Assembly: GCA_018332375.1 (NCBI GenBank)
Contig: BOPV01000001.1
Location: 1,178,001-1,242,000 of the forward strand
Direction of reading: 5' to 3'
Origin: Roseiterribacter gracilis
GTDB taxonomy: Bacteria; Pseudomonadota; Alphaproteobacteria; BOG-932; Roseiterribacteraceae
DNA: 64,000 nt
The first letter of the stretch is position 1. Each line of letters begins with the position of its first letter. The notes under the pieces are model-generated. The model was not told the DNA's origin, ran no database searches, and saw only the letters and a list, made by a program, of their open reading frames with translations. This document shows, piece after piece, positions 9,475 through 17,813 of this stretch. A program made the position numbers and the translations under genes.

Positions 9475-9514
9475 AGAAAAAGAAAGGGCATGACCCGTTG
9501 CCGGATCATGCCCC
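9475..9514 (-). terminator. Terminator-like hairpin between TonB receptor and hydrolase genes
   Basis: On the minus strand, GGGCATGA (9513-9506) pairs with TCATGCCC (9493-9486) across a 12-nt loop, followed by a T-rich run (9485-9475). It sits directly after the receptor stop, so it may attenuate read-through into the hydrolase pair. Confidence 0.65.
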
Positions 9515-9524
9515 TGCTCGCCGG

Positions 9525-11750
9525 TTAGAACTGCGCCTCGAAGGTGACGCCCATCGTGCGCGGCTGGATGAACGTCACCGAAGTGGCGGTGATGCGTCCA
9601 CGCGTTGCCGTGTTACCGGCCGACGCGAAGCCACGTTCGTCACCCACGTTGCGTGCAAAGAACTGCACCGAATAGCGGTCGGTCGACAGACCGGCGCGCA
9701 GATTGATCTGGTTGTAGGACGGCAGAATGAAGTTCGGCGCCGTCTGCGCAGACGCAAATCCGAGGAAGTTGCTGTTGCGCTGGCCGACGTAATTCCAGCC
9801 GCCGCCGACCGTGCCGTTCCAACCCGACCAGACCGGAAACTCGTAATCGGCATTGATGGCGCCCGACCATTTCGGCGTACCGGGCAACGGATCGCCCGAA
9901 TTCGCCAACGTGCTGGTGCCGACGCCGACCGGTGCTTCGAGATGCGCATCGGTATAGCTCAGCGTACCGAGGATCCGAAGGCCGGCGATCGGCTGCAGTT
10001 GCACGGTCAATTCGCTGCCGTCGCTGACGGCTTTCGAACCGTTCGCGCGCACGCTGATGCCGTTGTACTGCACGTTCAGCTGAATATCGGTCCAGTCGAT
10101 ATGATAGACGGCGAGATCGATGCCGAGCCATTTCACCGGCGTGATCTTGGCACCGACTTCATAGTTCTTCGCCTTGTCCGGACCCAACGTGCGCGAACCG
10201 ACTGGCTGGCCGGTCGTGCCGTCAAAGCCCTGCACGTTCGGACCGCCGGGACGATATCCGGTGGAGAAGCGCGCATAGACGATGCCGAGATCCGAGAATT
10301 TGTACTTGGTCGACGCAGCATAGGTCGATGTGTACGAGCGGTCCCCGATATCCAGGCGCGCATTGGCGACCAGCGGCGGCGACGCGTTCGCCGTGGTGAT
10401 CTGCGTGTAGTTCTGATCGCTGCGCGCGCCACGTGCGCCCAACATCACGTCCCACGCGTCGGTGATGTGGTAGGTCGCGTTCGCGAAGGCAGCCAGTTCG
10501 CGATAATGGTCGATCAAGGTGACGTGACCGAAGTCGACCGGAATCGCCGCGCCGCCGGCGAAGGCCGAGATGGTCTGGGTCTGCGCGATCTTTTCGTTGT
10601 CGTAATAGATGCCCGCCAGCCATTCGAGCTTGGTGCCGCCCGGCGAGGCGATGCGGAATTCGCCGCTGTTCTTGAAGATCTTCTGACCATACGCAACCGG
10701 CGCCGAGGTGATGCCGTATTGCGGGTAGATCGCCTGCAAGGTCGTGTACAGGTTCGGTGTGTTCTGTTGCGTACTCTGCTGTTGCGCAACCACCGCCGTC
10801 GCCTTCGCCCAGCCGAGATCATAGTCGCCGGTCAGCGAATAGACGCGGAAGCGCTGCGTCGTCGGCTCGGCGCTAGGCGTGCTCTGCGTGAGGTGATCCA
10901 AGTCGCCATAAAGCGGCGCGTTGGCTGCGAGATTCCAGTTCACGCCGCTGCCGCCGGTACGGCGCATATCCTGGGTCATGCCCATGAATTTGAGCGACAG
11001 CTGATCGGTCGGCGTCAGAAGCAGCTGCGCGCGGCCGCCATATTGTTCGGTGCCGCCGACGTCTTTCTTCGCGAAACCCGGCGCGATGTTGTCGACATAG
11101 CCCGCGAAGTCCTGGTGATAGACCTGGAGGCGCGCGGCCACTTTGTCGTTGATGATCGGCACGTTGACCATGGCGCGGAAGCCCTTCTCGGTGTCGCCGC
11201 CGTCGACCGCGCCGAAACTGACCTGCGTCTTGGCCTCGAAGACGTTCATCTTCGGCGCCTTGGTGACGTATTTCAGAACGCCGGCCATCGACGATGCGCC
11301 GTACAACGTACCTTGCGGTCCGTTCAGCACTTCGACGCGCTCGAGATCGAACGCGCTAATGTCGAGGTCGAAGTTGGCCGCGCCCGAGAAGATGGTCGCC
11401 GAACCAAACGCAACGTCGTCGACATAGATACCGAGCAGACGCGATTCGCCGCCGCCCGACGTGCCGGCCGTCGCCATGCCGCGCACGACGATGGTGCGGT
11501 TGCCGACCGTACCGCCGCGCACCGCAAGGCCCGGAACGTAGGCAGCGATATCAGCGATTTCCTTGACGTTGAGTCGGTCGAGCTGGTCGCCGGTCAACAC
11601 CGAAACAGCTTGCGGGACTTCGCGGATCGACTCCGTGCGCTTTTGCGCGGTCACCAAGATCTCTTCGATTGACTGCGCTGAGGCTGCCTGCGGCAGCGCC
11701 CACAGCGCCGTCGAGCCAAGCAGCAAAGCGCACAAGCGTGCATGTCGCAT
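9525..11750 (-). CDS. TonB-dependent outer membrane receptor (copy 2)
   Basis: A 741-residue protein with a signal peptide (1-25) and a TonB-box-like 'IEEILVTAQKR' at the mature N-terminus. A plug domain follows ('VVRG..', 'VEVLNGPQGTLYG', 'GGVLKYVTK'-like), then a 22-strand-type barrel ending in the terminal Phe of outer-membrane proteins. It takes up a substrate with energy from TonB-ExbBD. It resembles the product of 14259-16439 throughout, and both are followed by a serine hydrolase with a membrane tail, so the pair looks duplicated. ATG 11750 is preceded by GGGGG. A candidate regulator box lies 77 bp upstream. No iron-related neighbours are seen; peptide uptake is more likely from context. 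Confidence 0.94.
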   Translation of the reverse strand: MRHARLCALLLGSTALWALPQAASAQSIEEILVTAQKRTESIREVPQAVSVLTGDQLDRLNVKEIADIAAYVPGLAVRGGTVGNRTIVVRGMATAGTSGGGESRLLGIYVDDVAFGSATIFSGAANFDLDISAFDLERVEVLNGPQGTLYGASSMAGVLKYVTKAPKMNVFEAKTQVSFGAVDGGDTEKGFRAMVNVPIINDKVAARLQVYHQDFAGYVDNIAPGFAKKDVGGTEQYGGRAQLLLTPTDQLSLKFMGMTQDMRRTGGSGVNWNLAANAPLYGDLDHLTQSTPSAEPTTQRFRVYSLTGDYDLGWAKATAVVAQQQSTQQNTPNLYTTLQAIYPQYGITSAPVAYGQKIFKNSGEFRIASPGGTKLEWLAGIYYDNEKIAQTQTISAFAGGAAIPVDFGHVTLIDHYRELAAFANATYHITDAWDVMLGARGARSDQNYTQITTANASPPLVANARLDIGDRSYTSTYAASTKYKFSDLGIVYARFSTGYRPGGPNVQGFDGTTGQPVGSRTLGPDKAKNYEVGAKITPVKWLGIDLAVYHIDWTDIQLNVQYNGISVRANGSKAVSDGSELTVQLQPIAGLRILGTLSYTDAHLEAPVGVGTSTLANSGDPLPGTPKWSGAINADYEFPVWSGWNGTVGGGWNYVGQRNSNFLGFASAQTAPNFILPSYNQINLRAGLSTDRYSVQFFARNVGDERGFASAGNTATRGRITATSVTFIQPRTMGVTFEAQF

Positions 11751-11826
11751 CGTCAGAACCCCCGTTTTTTTTCTGCCGCCCGAGTCAGGACGGCGCCCCA
11801 GTTTTCGCGGGCATGATCGAGGGCTA

Positions 11827-11882
11827 TTTTCTATTGAGCAACTAATTTTCTAATCGGGCGTTTTCGCCGTAGGGTTAGAAAA
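11827..11882. promoter_or_regulatory. AT-rich operator region of TonB receptor copy 2
   Basis: TTTTCTATTGAGCAAC (11827-11842) has a good left half-site and a degenerate right half. TTTTCT (11846-11851) and AGAAAA (11877-11882) sit inside a longer inverted repeat, CTAATTTTCTAA ... TTAGAAAATTAG. The first 26 bases closely match 16536-16561 upstream of the other receptor gene, including the shared GCAAC and AATTTTCTAA. Confidence 0.55.
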
Positions 11883-12039
11883 TTAGCCGGGTGGGCCGAG
11901 CCACATCCCCAACGGGACGAAACGGCGCCGAAACAAACGCATTCGAAAAGTTACAACCGGAGGGAGGTTCGACCTGCCGAAAAACGCGCGCGAAAAACTT
12001 CGGTCCGTGTCTTTTCGGCAGCATGTGGTTTCGAGACAG

Positions 12040-12070
12040 AAAAGGCGCCGTGCAGCGCACGACGCCTTTT
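12040..12070 (-). terminator. Terminator of serine hydrolase gene 12094-14070
   Basis: On the minus strand AAAAGGCG (12070-12063) pairs with CGCCTTTT (12047-12040), with additional pairing inside the stem. The trailing TTTT gives a short U run. It lies 24 bp after the stop. Confidence 0.7.
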
Positions 12071-12093
12071 CGTTGTGACAGGCAGAAACCCGC

Positions 12094-14070
12094 TCAGTAA
12101 TGCGAGCCGAAGCTGACCAGGTTGTACGTGACGTAGCACCAGATCATCACCAGGCCGGCCAGCGCGATCAGTACGTTGGCGATCTTGCCCCAGAGGCCGA
12201 AGCGCGGATCGCGGAAGGTCAGTGCTGCGCGGAAGACCAGGAACACCGCACCGACAAGTGCGACCACCCCCAGCACACGCAGGAACAGCAACGTTCCTTC
12301 GAGACCATACGAAATGCTGGCGATGCTCGTGCCGAGCTTGCTCAGCAGATACAGCCAGTAGGCCACGAGTGCGACCAGCAAGCCCGATACGGCGCGCGAC
12401 ACACGATAGAAGACGCGGTCGCGGCCTTCGAACGGCAAGGTGCGGCCGTAGTGACGACGCACCAGCGCGTTGACCGGCCATGACAGGAACGTCACCAGCA
12501 GGATCACCGCCGCGGCACCAACCAAGAGCGCCATCGTCGTGCTGTTGGCTGCGTCGGCCGCCATGAACACCATCACCGGCGCCATGTCGCTCGTCGCCAT
12601 CAGGATCGGCTTGCCGGCCGCATCCATCTGGAATTTGAGCAGCGCAGGGCCGTTCACTTCACGCCACACGAAGGGCTGCACTTCGCGCCACTTCTTCGGC
12701 GCGTTGGCCGCGTCGGTGAAGCCGCTGAAGCTCAACGTGTCGTCGGGATTGAGATAGGTCTTGGCGTGCGACAGCAGCCCGCTGATGCGCAGGAAGCTGG
12801 TCGTGCCGCCGCGGCTGGCGCGCCACTCGCCCGACACTTTCTGCCCGTGCTCTTTCGCCGTCGCCAAGGTCGGCTCGTTCGGCAGCGCCGGACCCGGATA
12901 ATAGCGATCGACGAAGCCGCGCAGGATCGCGGTGCGTAGCGCGCCCGTGATGCCTGCATTGCCCGCGCTGTTGAACGACACGAACACGCCGACATTGTCG
13001 CCCGGCAGGAGCGACAGGTTGGTGTGGAACAGCTCCAGGTCGCCGCCGTGACCGACGACGACATGGCCGTTGCGGTCTTCGTGATAGAAGCCCAGACCAA
13101 AGCCGGTGATGCCGGGCACCGGTTCTTTGCTGATCTCGAACATGCGCGCCGACTTCACCTGCAACGGTGCGCCACCGGCGAGATGCGCGATCATGAACTT
13201 CGCCATGTCGGCGCCCGACGACGACATGCTGCCGGCCGGGAACGGGCCGACATTTTCAAACGGCTTCGGCGGCTGTGAAGCGACGCGATAGCCTTTCGAC
13301 ATGTGGGGCTGCAGCGCTTCCGGCAGCGGCTGGCGGAAGCTCGACACTTTCATGCCCAGCGGCGCGTAGATGTTCTGTTCGATATAATCGTCGAACGGTT
13401 TGCCGCTGACGCGCTCGACGACATAGCCCGCAAGCGCGGTCGAGTAGTTCGAATAGGCAATGATGTCGCCCGGCGGATAGACAACGCCGGGAATATTGGT
13501 CTTCAGGAAATCGCCAAGCGACTGCAGATTCTTTGCGTCGGGCACCAGAATATAGCGAAGGCCTTCTTCGAAGCCGGCCGAATGCGACATGATCTGGCGC
13601 AGCGTGATCGGCTTGCCGAACTTGTTCTCGATTTTGAAGTCGAGATACGTGTTCACGTCTTTGTCGAGATCGATCTTGCCCTGCTCCACCAGCTGCATCA
13701 CCGCCGTCCAGGTGAACAGCTTCGAGGTTGAGCCGATGCGGAACATCGTTGTGTTGGGATCGACCGGCGTACGCTTCTCAACGTCGGAATAGCCGTAGCC
13801 GCGTGCGAACAGCACCTGCCCGTCTTTGACCACGGTCACGACTGCACCGGCGATGCCGCCGCGCGCCATCGACCACGGCACCAGGCCGTCGAAATACGCA
13901 GCGACGTCGTCTGCGGTCAGCGCACGCGCCGGCGTCGGCGCAGCCTGCGCCGGCGATTCCGCCTGCAACTTGGGTTGCGGTGGTGCGGGTGTAGTTTCCG
14001 CGGGAACCTGCGCGAACGCAGCTTGGGTGAAGAGCAGCGCCGAAAGCGCGGCCGCAAAACGCAACGACAT
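12094..14070 (-). CDS. Serine hydrolase (beta-lactamase fold) with C-terminal membrane domain, paralogue
   Basis: A 658-residue protein. Signal peptide 1-20, a Pro/Ala/Gln-rich linker about 21-50, then the catalytic domain with S114-T-S-K117 (SxxK), Y206-S-N208 and 'GHGG'. Four or so hydrophobic helices occupy the last 150 residues ('TMALLVGAAAVILLVTFLSW' and 'IANVLIALAGLVMIW'). It is highly similar to the product of 7527-9458 along its length, including the tail, but has the extra linker. The ATG at 14070 is preceded by GGAGA; the frame is open further upstream without a start that fits. It lies 188 bp downstream of the first TonB receptor gene. Likely an inner-membrane-anchored periplasmic peptidase or esterase. 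Confidence 0.9.
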   Translation of the reverse strand: MSLRFAAALSALLFTQAAFAQVPAETTPAPPQPKLQAESPAQAAPTPARALTADDVAAYFDGLVPWSMARGGIAGAVVTVVKDGQVLFARGYGYSDVEKRTPVDPNTTMFRIGSTSKLFTWTAVMQLVEQGKIDLDKDVNTYLDFKIENKFGKPITLRQIMSHSAGFEEGLRYILVPDAKNLQSLGDFLKTNIPGVVYPPGDIIAYSNYSTALAGYVVERVSGKPFDDYIEQNIYAPLGMKVSSFRQPLPEALQPHMSKGYRVASQPPKPFENVGPFPAGSMSSSGADMAKFMIAHLAGGAPLQVKSARMFEISKEPVPGITGFGLGFYHEDRNGHVVVGHGGDLELFHTNLSLLPGDNVGVFVSFNSAGNAGITGALRTAILRGFVDRYYPGPALPNEPTLATAKEHGQKVSGEWRASRGGTTSFLRISGLLSHAKTYLNPDDTLSFSGFTDAANAPKKWREVQPFVWREVNGPALLKFQMDAAGKPILMATSDMAPVMVFMAADAANSTTMALLVGAAAVILLVTFLSWPVNALVRRHYGRTLPFEGRDRVFYRVSRAVSGLLVALVAYWLYLLSKLGTSIASISYGLEGTLLFLRVLGVVALVGAVFLVFRAALTFRDPRFGLWGKIANVLIALAGLVMIWCYVTYNLVSFGSHY

Positions 14071-14203
14071 GCTTGTCTCCAGCCAGTCGATCAAAACGAA
14101 TTCATGATGGTAGAGCTGACGAAACTTACTCGCGCAACAGCAAAACGCTGTTCGAAAAAAGTCAGTAAACACTTCGATTTTAGCATCGTTCTGTAACGCG
14201 ATC

Positions 14204-14231
14204 GGCGCAGGTCCAATGAAGAACCTGCGCC
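14204..14231. other. Hairpin between TonB receptor and hydrolase genes
   Basis: GGCGCAGGT (14204-14212) and ACCTGCGCC (14223-14231) form a perfect nine-pair inverted repeat with a 10-nt loop, 28 bp after the receptor stop on the minus strand. There is no U run, so it may stabilise the receptor transcript end rather than terminate it. Confidence 0.5.
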
Positions 14232-14258
14232 GTCGCAAACACCTTTAGCGCGTATCGA

Positions 14259-16439
14259 TTAGAACTGAACCGAGAAACGCAAACCCGTGGTACGCGGACG
14301 GACGAAGACAACGTTTGCGTTGGTTACGCCGCCGCTGACCGAAACACCTGCGTTGGCAAGGCCACGCTCATCGGTGAGGTTCTGCACGAACGCGTTGAGC
14401 TGATAGCGGCCGTCGCTGAGGCCGGCGCGCAGATCAACCGTCGTGTACGAGTCCATCCGATAGTTCGGCGATGTCTTCGAACCTGCGAAACCGCTGTTGC
14501 GCTCGCCGACATATTGCAGCGTACCGCCGACCGTCGCGTTCCAGCCTGCGAAGGCCGCCCATTCATAGTCTGCCGTTCCCGACCACGCCCAACGCGGGAT
14601 GGTCGGAAGCCTGTCGCCCGGCACGCCCGACAGATCTGGCGCCGGATCGGTCAAAGTTGCGTTCGTGTAAGCGAAGGTTGCCCCCAGGGTCAGACCGTCG
14701 AACGGACGGGCTGCAGCCTGGAATTCGATGCCGCGGCTCTTTGCGTCGCCACCGTTGGCAAGCACCGAGAAGCCGTTGCGAGCGGCAGCCAGCTGAATGG
14801 TTTTCCACTCGATCCAATAGCCGGTCAGATCGAAGCTCAGCCACTTGGTCGGCTCGGACTTGATGCCGATTTCGTAGTTGGTCGTCTTGTCAGCGCCGAA
14901 GGTTGGCGGTGCCAGCGGTTGCTTGGTCGCCGGATCAAGCGCAACCGAGTTCGGACCACCAGGGCGATAGCCGGTTGCGACACGCGCATAGACGTTGGTG
15001 CGGTCGTACACGTTGTACTTGCTCGACGCCTGCCAGGTCGTGAGCTCTTCACGCGAAGATGATTGCGGGAAGGCACCGATCAGCAGGCCGGAAGCTGCTT
15101 GCGTATAAGTCTGGTCGTCGCGCGCACCGCGCACGCCGCCCGAAATGTCCCATTTGTCGGTGATGTGGAACGTCGCATTCGCGAAGCCCGCCGATTCACG
15201 ATACTTCGATGGCAGCGCGATGGTCGCGAAGTTGATCGGCGACGGCACGCCAGCAGCGTTGTAGCCGAGCAGCTGCTGGAAGTTGAAGTTCACTTCCTTG
15301 GAGTAATAGACACCGACCAACCATTCGAACCGGTCGCCGGTCGGCGACGTTAAGCGAACTTCCGCGGTGTTTTTGCCGAGCCCCTGATGGAACGGCAGCA
15401 AGTACTGGGCGAGGTCAACACCGAGCGCTGCTTTCAGCAACGCCTGATAGGTTTTGGTACCGTCCTGCGTGCTGTCGACCTTGTTGGTCTCGCGCGACAC
15501 GATCGCCGTCAGCGAGGCGAAGCCGAAATCATAGTCGAGGCTGCCGGAATATTCGCGGAAGCGGAAGGTGAACGGCTGATCCGCAGTTTGGCTGGTCGCA
15601 AAATCACCGCCAGGATTGAGCGGCGCGCGCGTCACGACGTTCCATTGCACCTGCGACAGGTTGGTACGGCGCGTGTCTTGCGAGAACGCCTGCAGCTTGA
15701 TCTTTAGATTGTCGCTCGGAGCCAACAGGATCTGGGCGCGGCCGCCATACAGGTCGGCATCGTCGATGTTCTTCAGGTGACGACTGACGTCGTCGACGTA
15801 GCCGCCGAAATGCTGGTGATAGGCAGTGACGCGCAGCCCCACTTTTTGATCGACCAGCGGCGCGTTGATCATGACGCGCGCCATGCGGTCGGTATCGTCG
15901 CCATCCACGACACCAACGCTGGCGTCGACCTTGGCTTCAAACTTGGTGAGGTTCGGGCCCTTGGTGACGTATTTCAGAATGCCGCCCATGGCGCTGGCGC
16001 CGTACAGCGTGCCCTGCGGGCCGCGCAGCACTTCGACCTGTTGCAGATCCGACAGGCCGAGATCGAGCGAGAAGCCGGCATTACCGGTGTACGCAGTGCC
16101 CGAGCCGAACGGCACGTCATCGACATAAATGCCCATGATGCGACCGCTGGCGTTGGTGGTCAGGCCGCGCAAGGTCAACGAACGGAAACCGACGCCGCCG
16201 GCGTCGCGCATCGTCAGGCCCGGAACGTACGCAGCCAAGTCCTGCAGATCGCGTACGTTGTTCGATTCAAGCTTGTCACCACCCACCACCGTGACCGAGG
16301 CCGGCACGTTGATCAGCGCTTCCGTGCGCTTCTGCGCAGTGACCAGAATTTCTTCCATCTGCGCGTGGGCTAACCCCGGCAGCAAACATGCCGCCGTCGT
16401 TGAGCCGAGCAGCAATCCAAGCAGGCGACCGCGTCGCAT
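14259..16439 (-). CDS. TonB-dependent outer membrane receptor (copy 1)
   Basis: A 726-residue protein. Signal peptide (about 1-25, 'LPGLAHAQ'), 'MEEILVTAQKR' as TonB box, plug domain with 'VEVLRGPQGTLYGASAMGG' and 'LKYVTKGP', then a barrel ending in Phe. It pairs with the product of 9525-11750. The ATG at 16439 is preferred because GGGGAG lies 7-8 nt upstream; an ATG at 16445 would sit directly on the ribosome site. Three AT-rich operator-like boxes lie 97-145 bp upstream. It is the first gene of the leftward receptor-hydrolase series. Substrate unknown; the neighbours point to peptides or peptide-like compounds. Confidence 0.94.
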   Translation of the reverse strand: MRRGRLLGLLLGSTTAACLLPGLAHAQMEEILVTAQKRTEALINVPASVTVVGGDKLESNNVRDLQDLAAYVPGLTMRDAGGVGFRSLTLRGLTTNASGRIMGIYVDDVPFGSGTAYTGNAGFSLDLGLSDLQQVEVLRGPQGTLYGASAMGGILKYVTKGPNLTKFEAKVDASVGVVDGDDTDRMARVMINAPLVDQKVGLRVTAYHQHFGGYVDDVSRHLKNIDDADLYGGRAQILLAPSDNLKIKLQAFSQDTRRTNLSQVQWNVVTRAPLNPGGDFATSQTADQPFTFRFREYSGSLDYDFGFASLTAIVSRETNKVDSTQDGTKTYQALLKAALGVDLAQYLLPFHQGLGKNTAEVRLTSPTGDRFEWLVGVYYSKEVNFNFQQLLGYNAAGVPSPINFATIALPSKYRESAGFANATFHITDKWDISGGVRGARDDQTYTQAASGLLIGAFPQSSSREELTTWQASSKYNVYDRTNVYARVATGYRPGGPNSVALDPATKQPLAPPTFGADKTTNYEIGIKSEPTKWLSFDLTGYWIEWKTIQLAAARNGFSVLANGGDAKSRGIEFQAAARPFDGLTLGATFAYTNATLTDPAPDLSGVPGDRLPTIPRWAWSGTADYEWAAFAGWNATVGGTLQYVGERNSGFAGSKTSPNYRMDSYTTVDLRAGLSDGRYQLNAFVQNLTDERGLANAGVSVSGGVTNANVVFVRPRTTGLRFSVQF

Positions 16440-16535
16440 ATCCATTCTCCCCCGTTTTTTCCCACCGTTGCCGACCGCGCGTCCCAGTTTCGCGCAGGCC
16501 AGCCGCCTTTTTATTCGCTGGAATGATGGGCGGAT

Positions 16536-16583
16536 TTTTCCCATTGGCAACAATTTTCTAAAGGGAGATTTCCCTCGGGAAAA
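16536..16583. promoter_or_regulatory. Cluster of three operator-like boxes upstream of TonB receptor copy 1
   Basis: TTTTCCCATTGGCAAC (16536-16551), TTTTCT-AAAG-GGAGAT (16554-16569) and ATTTCC-CTCG-GGAAAA (16568-16583) all follow the pattern half-site, 4-nt spacer, half-site. The third is nearly a perfect dyad, and its reverse complement is identical to 4155-4170 except for one base. The first two are degenerate on the right side. Confidence 0.62.
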
Positions 16584-16652
16584 TGGAAACGACCTTTCCC
16601 GATATCCCGTTTTGCGGGCCCGGCTGGTACGCAGACCCTTGCTTTCAGGTGC

Positions 16653-17663
16653 TTATCGCAACGGCGGCAATGCGGCGGCCTCGTCGACGACCTCGAGGAT
16701 CGCTGAAACGACCTGCGAGGCGTGGTCTTTTTGCACCACCATTGTGACATGGGCGCCAGGCAGGACGATGCGGCGGCCGCGAGACGATAAGGAAGCCAGC
16801 TCTTGGTGCAGCGCGCCGACCTGGCGCAGAAATTCTTCGCCCCATTGCGCAGAAATGCCCGGAATTTCGGGGATCTCAGCGGCGGAAATCACCAGCAGCG
16901 GACGATCGCCGAGCGTCGTCACCAAGCCCCCTTGGCGAAACGAGTCCTCGAGTCCCAACAGCTCTTCGCGCGCACCTTTGTAGGTTTGCGCGCGATGCGT
17001 GAGGGCCATCAGTTGCTCCTGTCGCGCAGATGGCAATGCCTGAAACCACGGCGCTTGTTCGAGCTGTTTTCCCGACGGATTGAAGAGATGCGTCAGCCCA
17101 GTCGTAGCTGCGAATTCCATCGCTTTGGTGAGAAAGACGATGGCGCCCGGCGAGGCTGATTCGATCGGTGGCTTCGGCAGTTTTTCGACCTGACCCGGAT
17201 GCGACGAGTCGAGAAACACCAGCCCGCTCACCTCGGATGGATAGTCCTTGGCGAAGACGCGGATGACGATGCCGCCGAGCGAGTGCCCCGCGAGTACGTA
17301 AGGCGGTTTTACATTGGCCGCCTGCAACAGCGCGTGCAGTTGCTGCGAGAAATGTTGCGCGTCGTGCGGCGCGTCATTGTCGTCGCTCCAACCGCTGCCG
17401 ACGCGGTCGTAGTTGCAGGTGCGCACGCGCTGCGAAAGCCCCTGCTGCATCCAATAGTAATAGGCGCCGAGACCGGTCGCGCCCGATTCCAGCAGCACGG
17501 TCTGCGCGCTCGCGGGTCCGGTGCACTCGATGCGCATGCGAAGCCCGCCGACATCGACCATCTGCCCCGGCGGTACGACGTGCGGCTCGGCCAATTTCAG
17601 ACCGGCGACAACGAGCACGAGCGCAAGCAGCAGCGCGGCCAGGATGCGACCAATTCGTTTCAT
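16653..17663 (-). CDS. Alpha/beta hydrolase, membrane-anchored or exported
   Basis: A 336-residue protein. Residues 5-25 form one hydrophobic segment (signal anchor or signal peptide). The alpha/beta-hydrolase fold follows: oxyanion region 'ESGATG' near 60, nucleophile elbow G126-H-S128-L-G130-G, acid region 'FLDSSHPG' near 152, and a candidate catalytic His in 'PGAHVT' near 304. It likely cleaves esters, amides or small peptides such as prolyl peptides; the substrate is not set by sequence. ATG 17663 is taken because the hydrophobic segment starts there. It is divergent from the XRE-cupin regulator gene (17814), and a TTTTCT-N4-AGAAAA dyad lies between them, so it is probably regulated by that protein. 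Confidence 0.88.
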   Translation of the reverse strand: MKRIGRILAALLLALVLVVAGLKLAEPHVVPPGQMVDVGGLRMRIECTGPASAQTVLLESGATGLGAYYYWMQQGLSQRVRTCNYDRVGSGWSDDNDAPHDAQHFSQQLHALLQAANVKPPYVLAGHSLGGIVIRVFAKDYPSEVSGLVFLDSSHPGQVEKLPKPPIESASPGAIVFLTKAMEFAATTGLTHLFNPSGKQLEQAPWFQALPSARQEQLMALTHRAQTYKGAREELLGLEDSFRQGGLVTTLGDRPLLVISAAEIPEIPGISAQWGEEFLRQVGALHQELASLSSRGRRIVLPGAHVTMVVQKDHASQVVSAILEVVDEAAALPPLR

Positions 17664-17696
17664 CGAAACCCCGCCCGCGACATTCTTCTTGCTAAT

Positions 17697-17712
17697 TTTT
17701 CTGTATAGAAAA
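17697..17712. promoter_or_regulatory. TTTTCT-GTAT-AGAAAA operator between hydrolase and XRE regulator
   Basis: The dyad TTTTCTGTATAGAAAA has perfect six-base arms and a 4-nt spacer. It lies 34 bp from the hydrolase start and 102 bp from the regulator start, in their shared promoter region. This is the natural place for autoregulation by the XRE protein and anchors the motif seen elsewhere in the window. Confidence 0.68.
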
Positions 17713-17813
17713 TACTTTCTGCCGCGACAACGGGCAGGTTGGCGCGCATCGGACGCAGGATTTGCGCGTTGTTTGCGCATTGACGGGCGCTGGCGGACGG
17801 CTAGGAGTGAGGC

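Larger units (their letters stand above)
11751..12093. other. Intergenic region upstream of TonB receptor copy 2, 343 bp
   Basis: It holds the receptor promoter region with AT-rich candidate operators (11827-11882) and, at its far end, the terminator of the hydrolase gene at 12094. The stretch between about 11890 and 12035 shows no convincing gene. Confidence 0.6.

Noticed and set aside
9411..11672. 753-residue + strand frame antisense to TonB receptor copy 2
   Set aside because: The minus strand has a signal peptide, plug and barrel; the + frame has no recognisable domain.
14071..14200. AACAGC-AAAAC-GCTGTT inverted repeat as an operator upstream of the hydrolase gene
   Set aside because: Seen once, does not match the regulon motif and lacks any other support.
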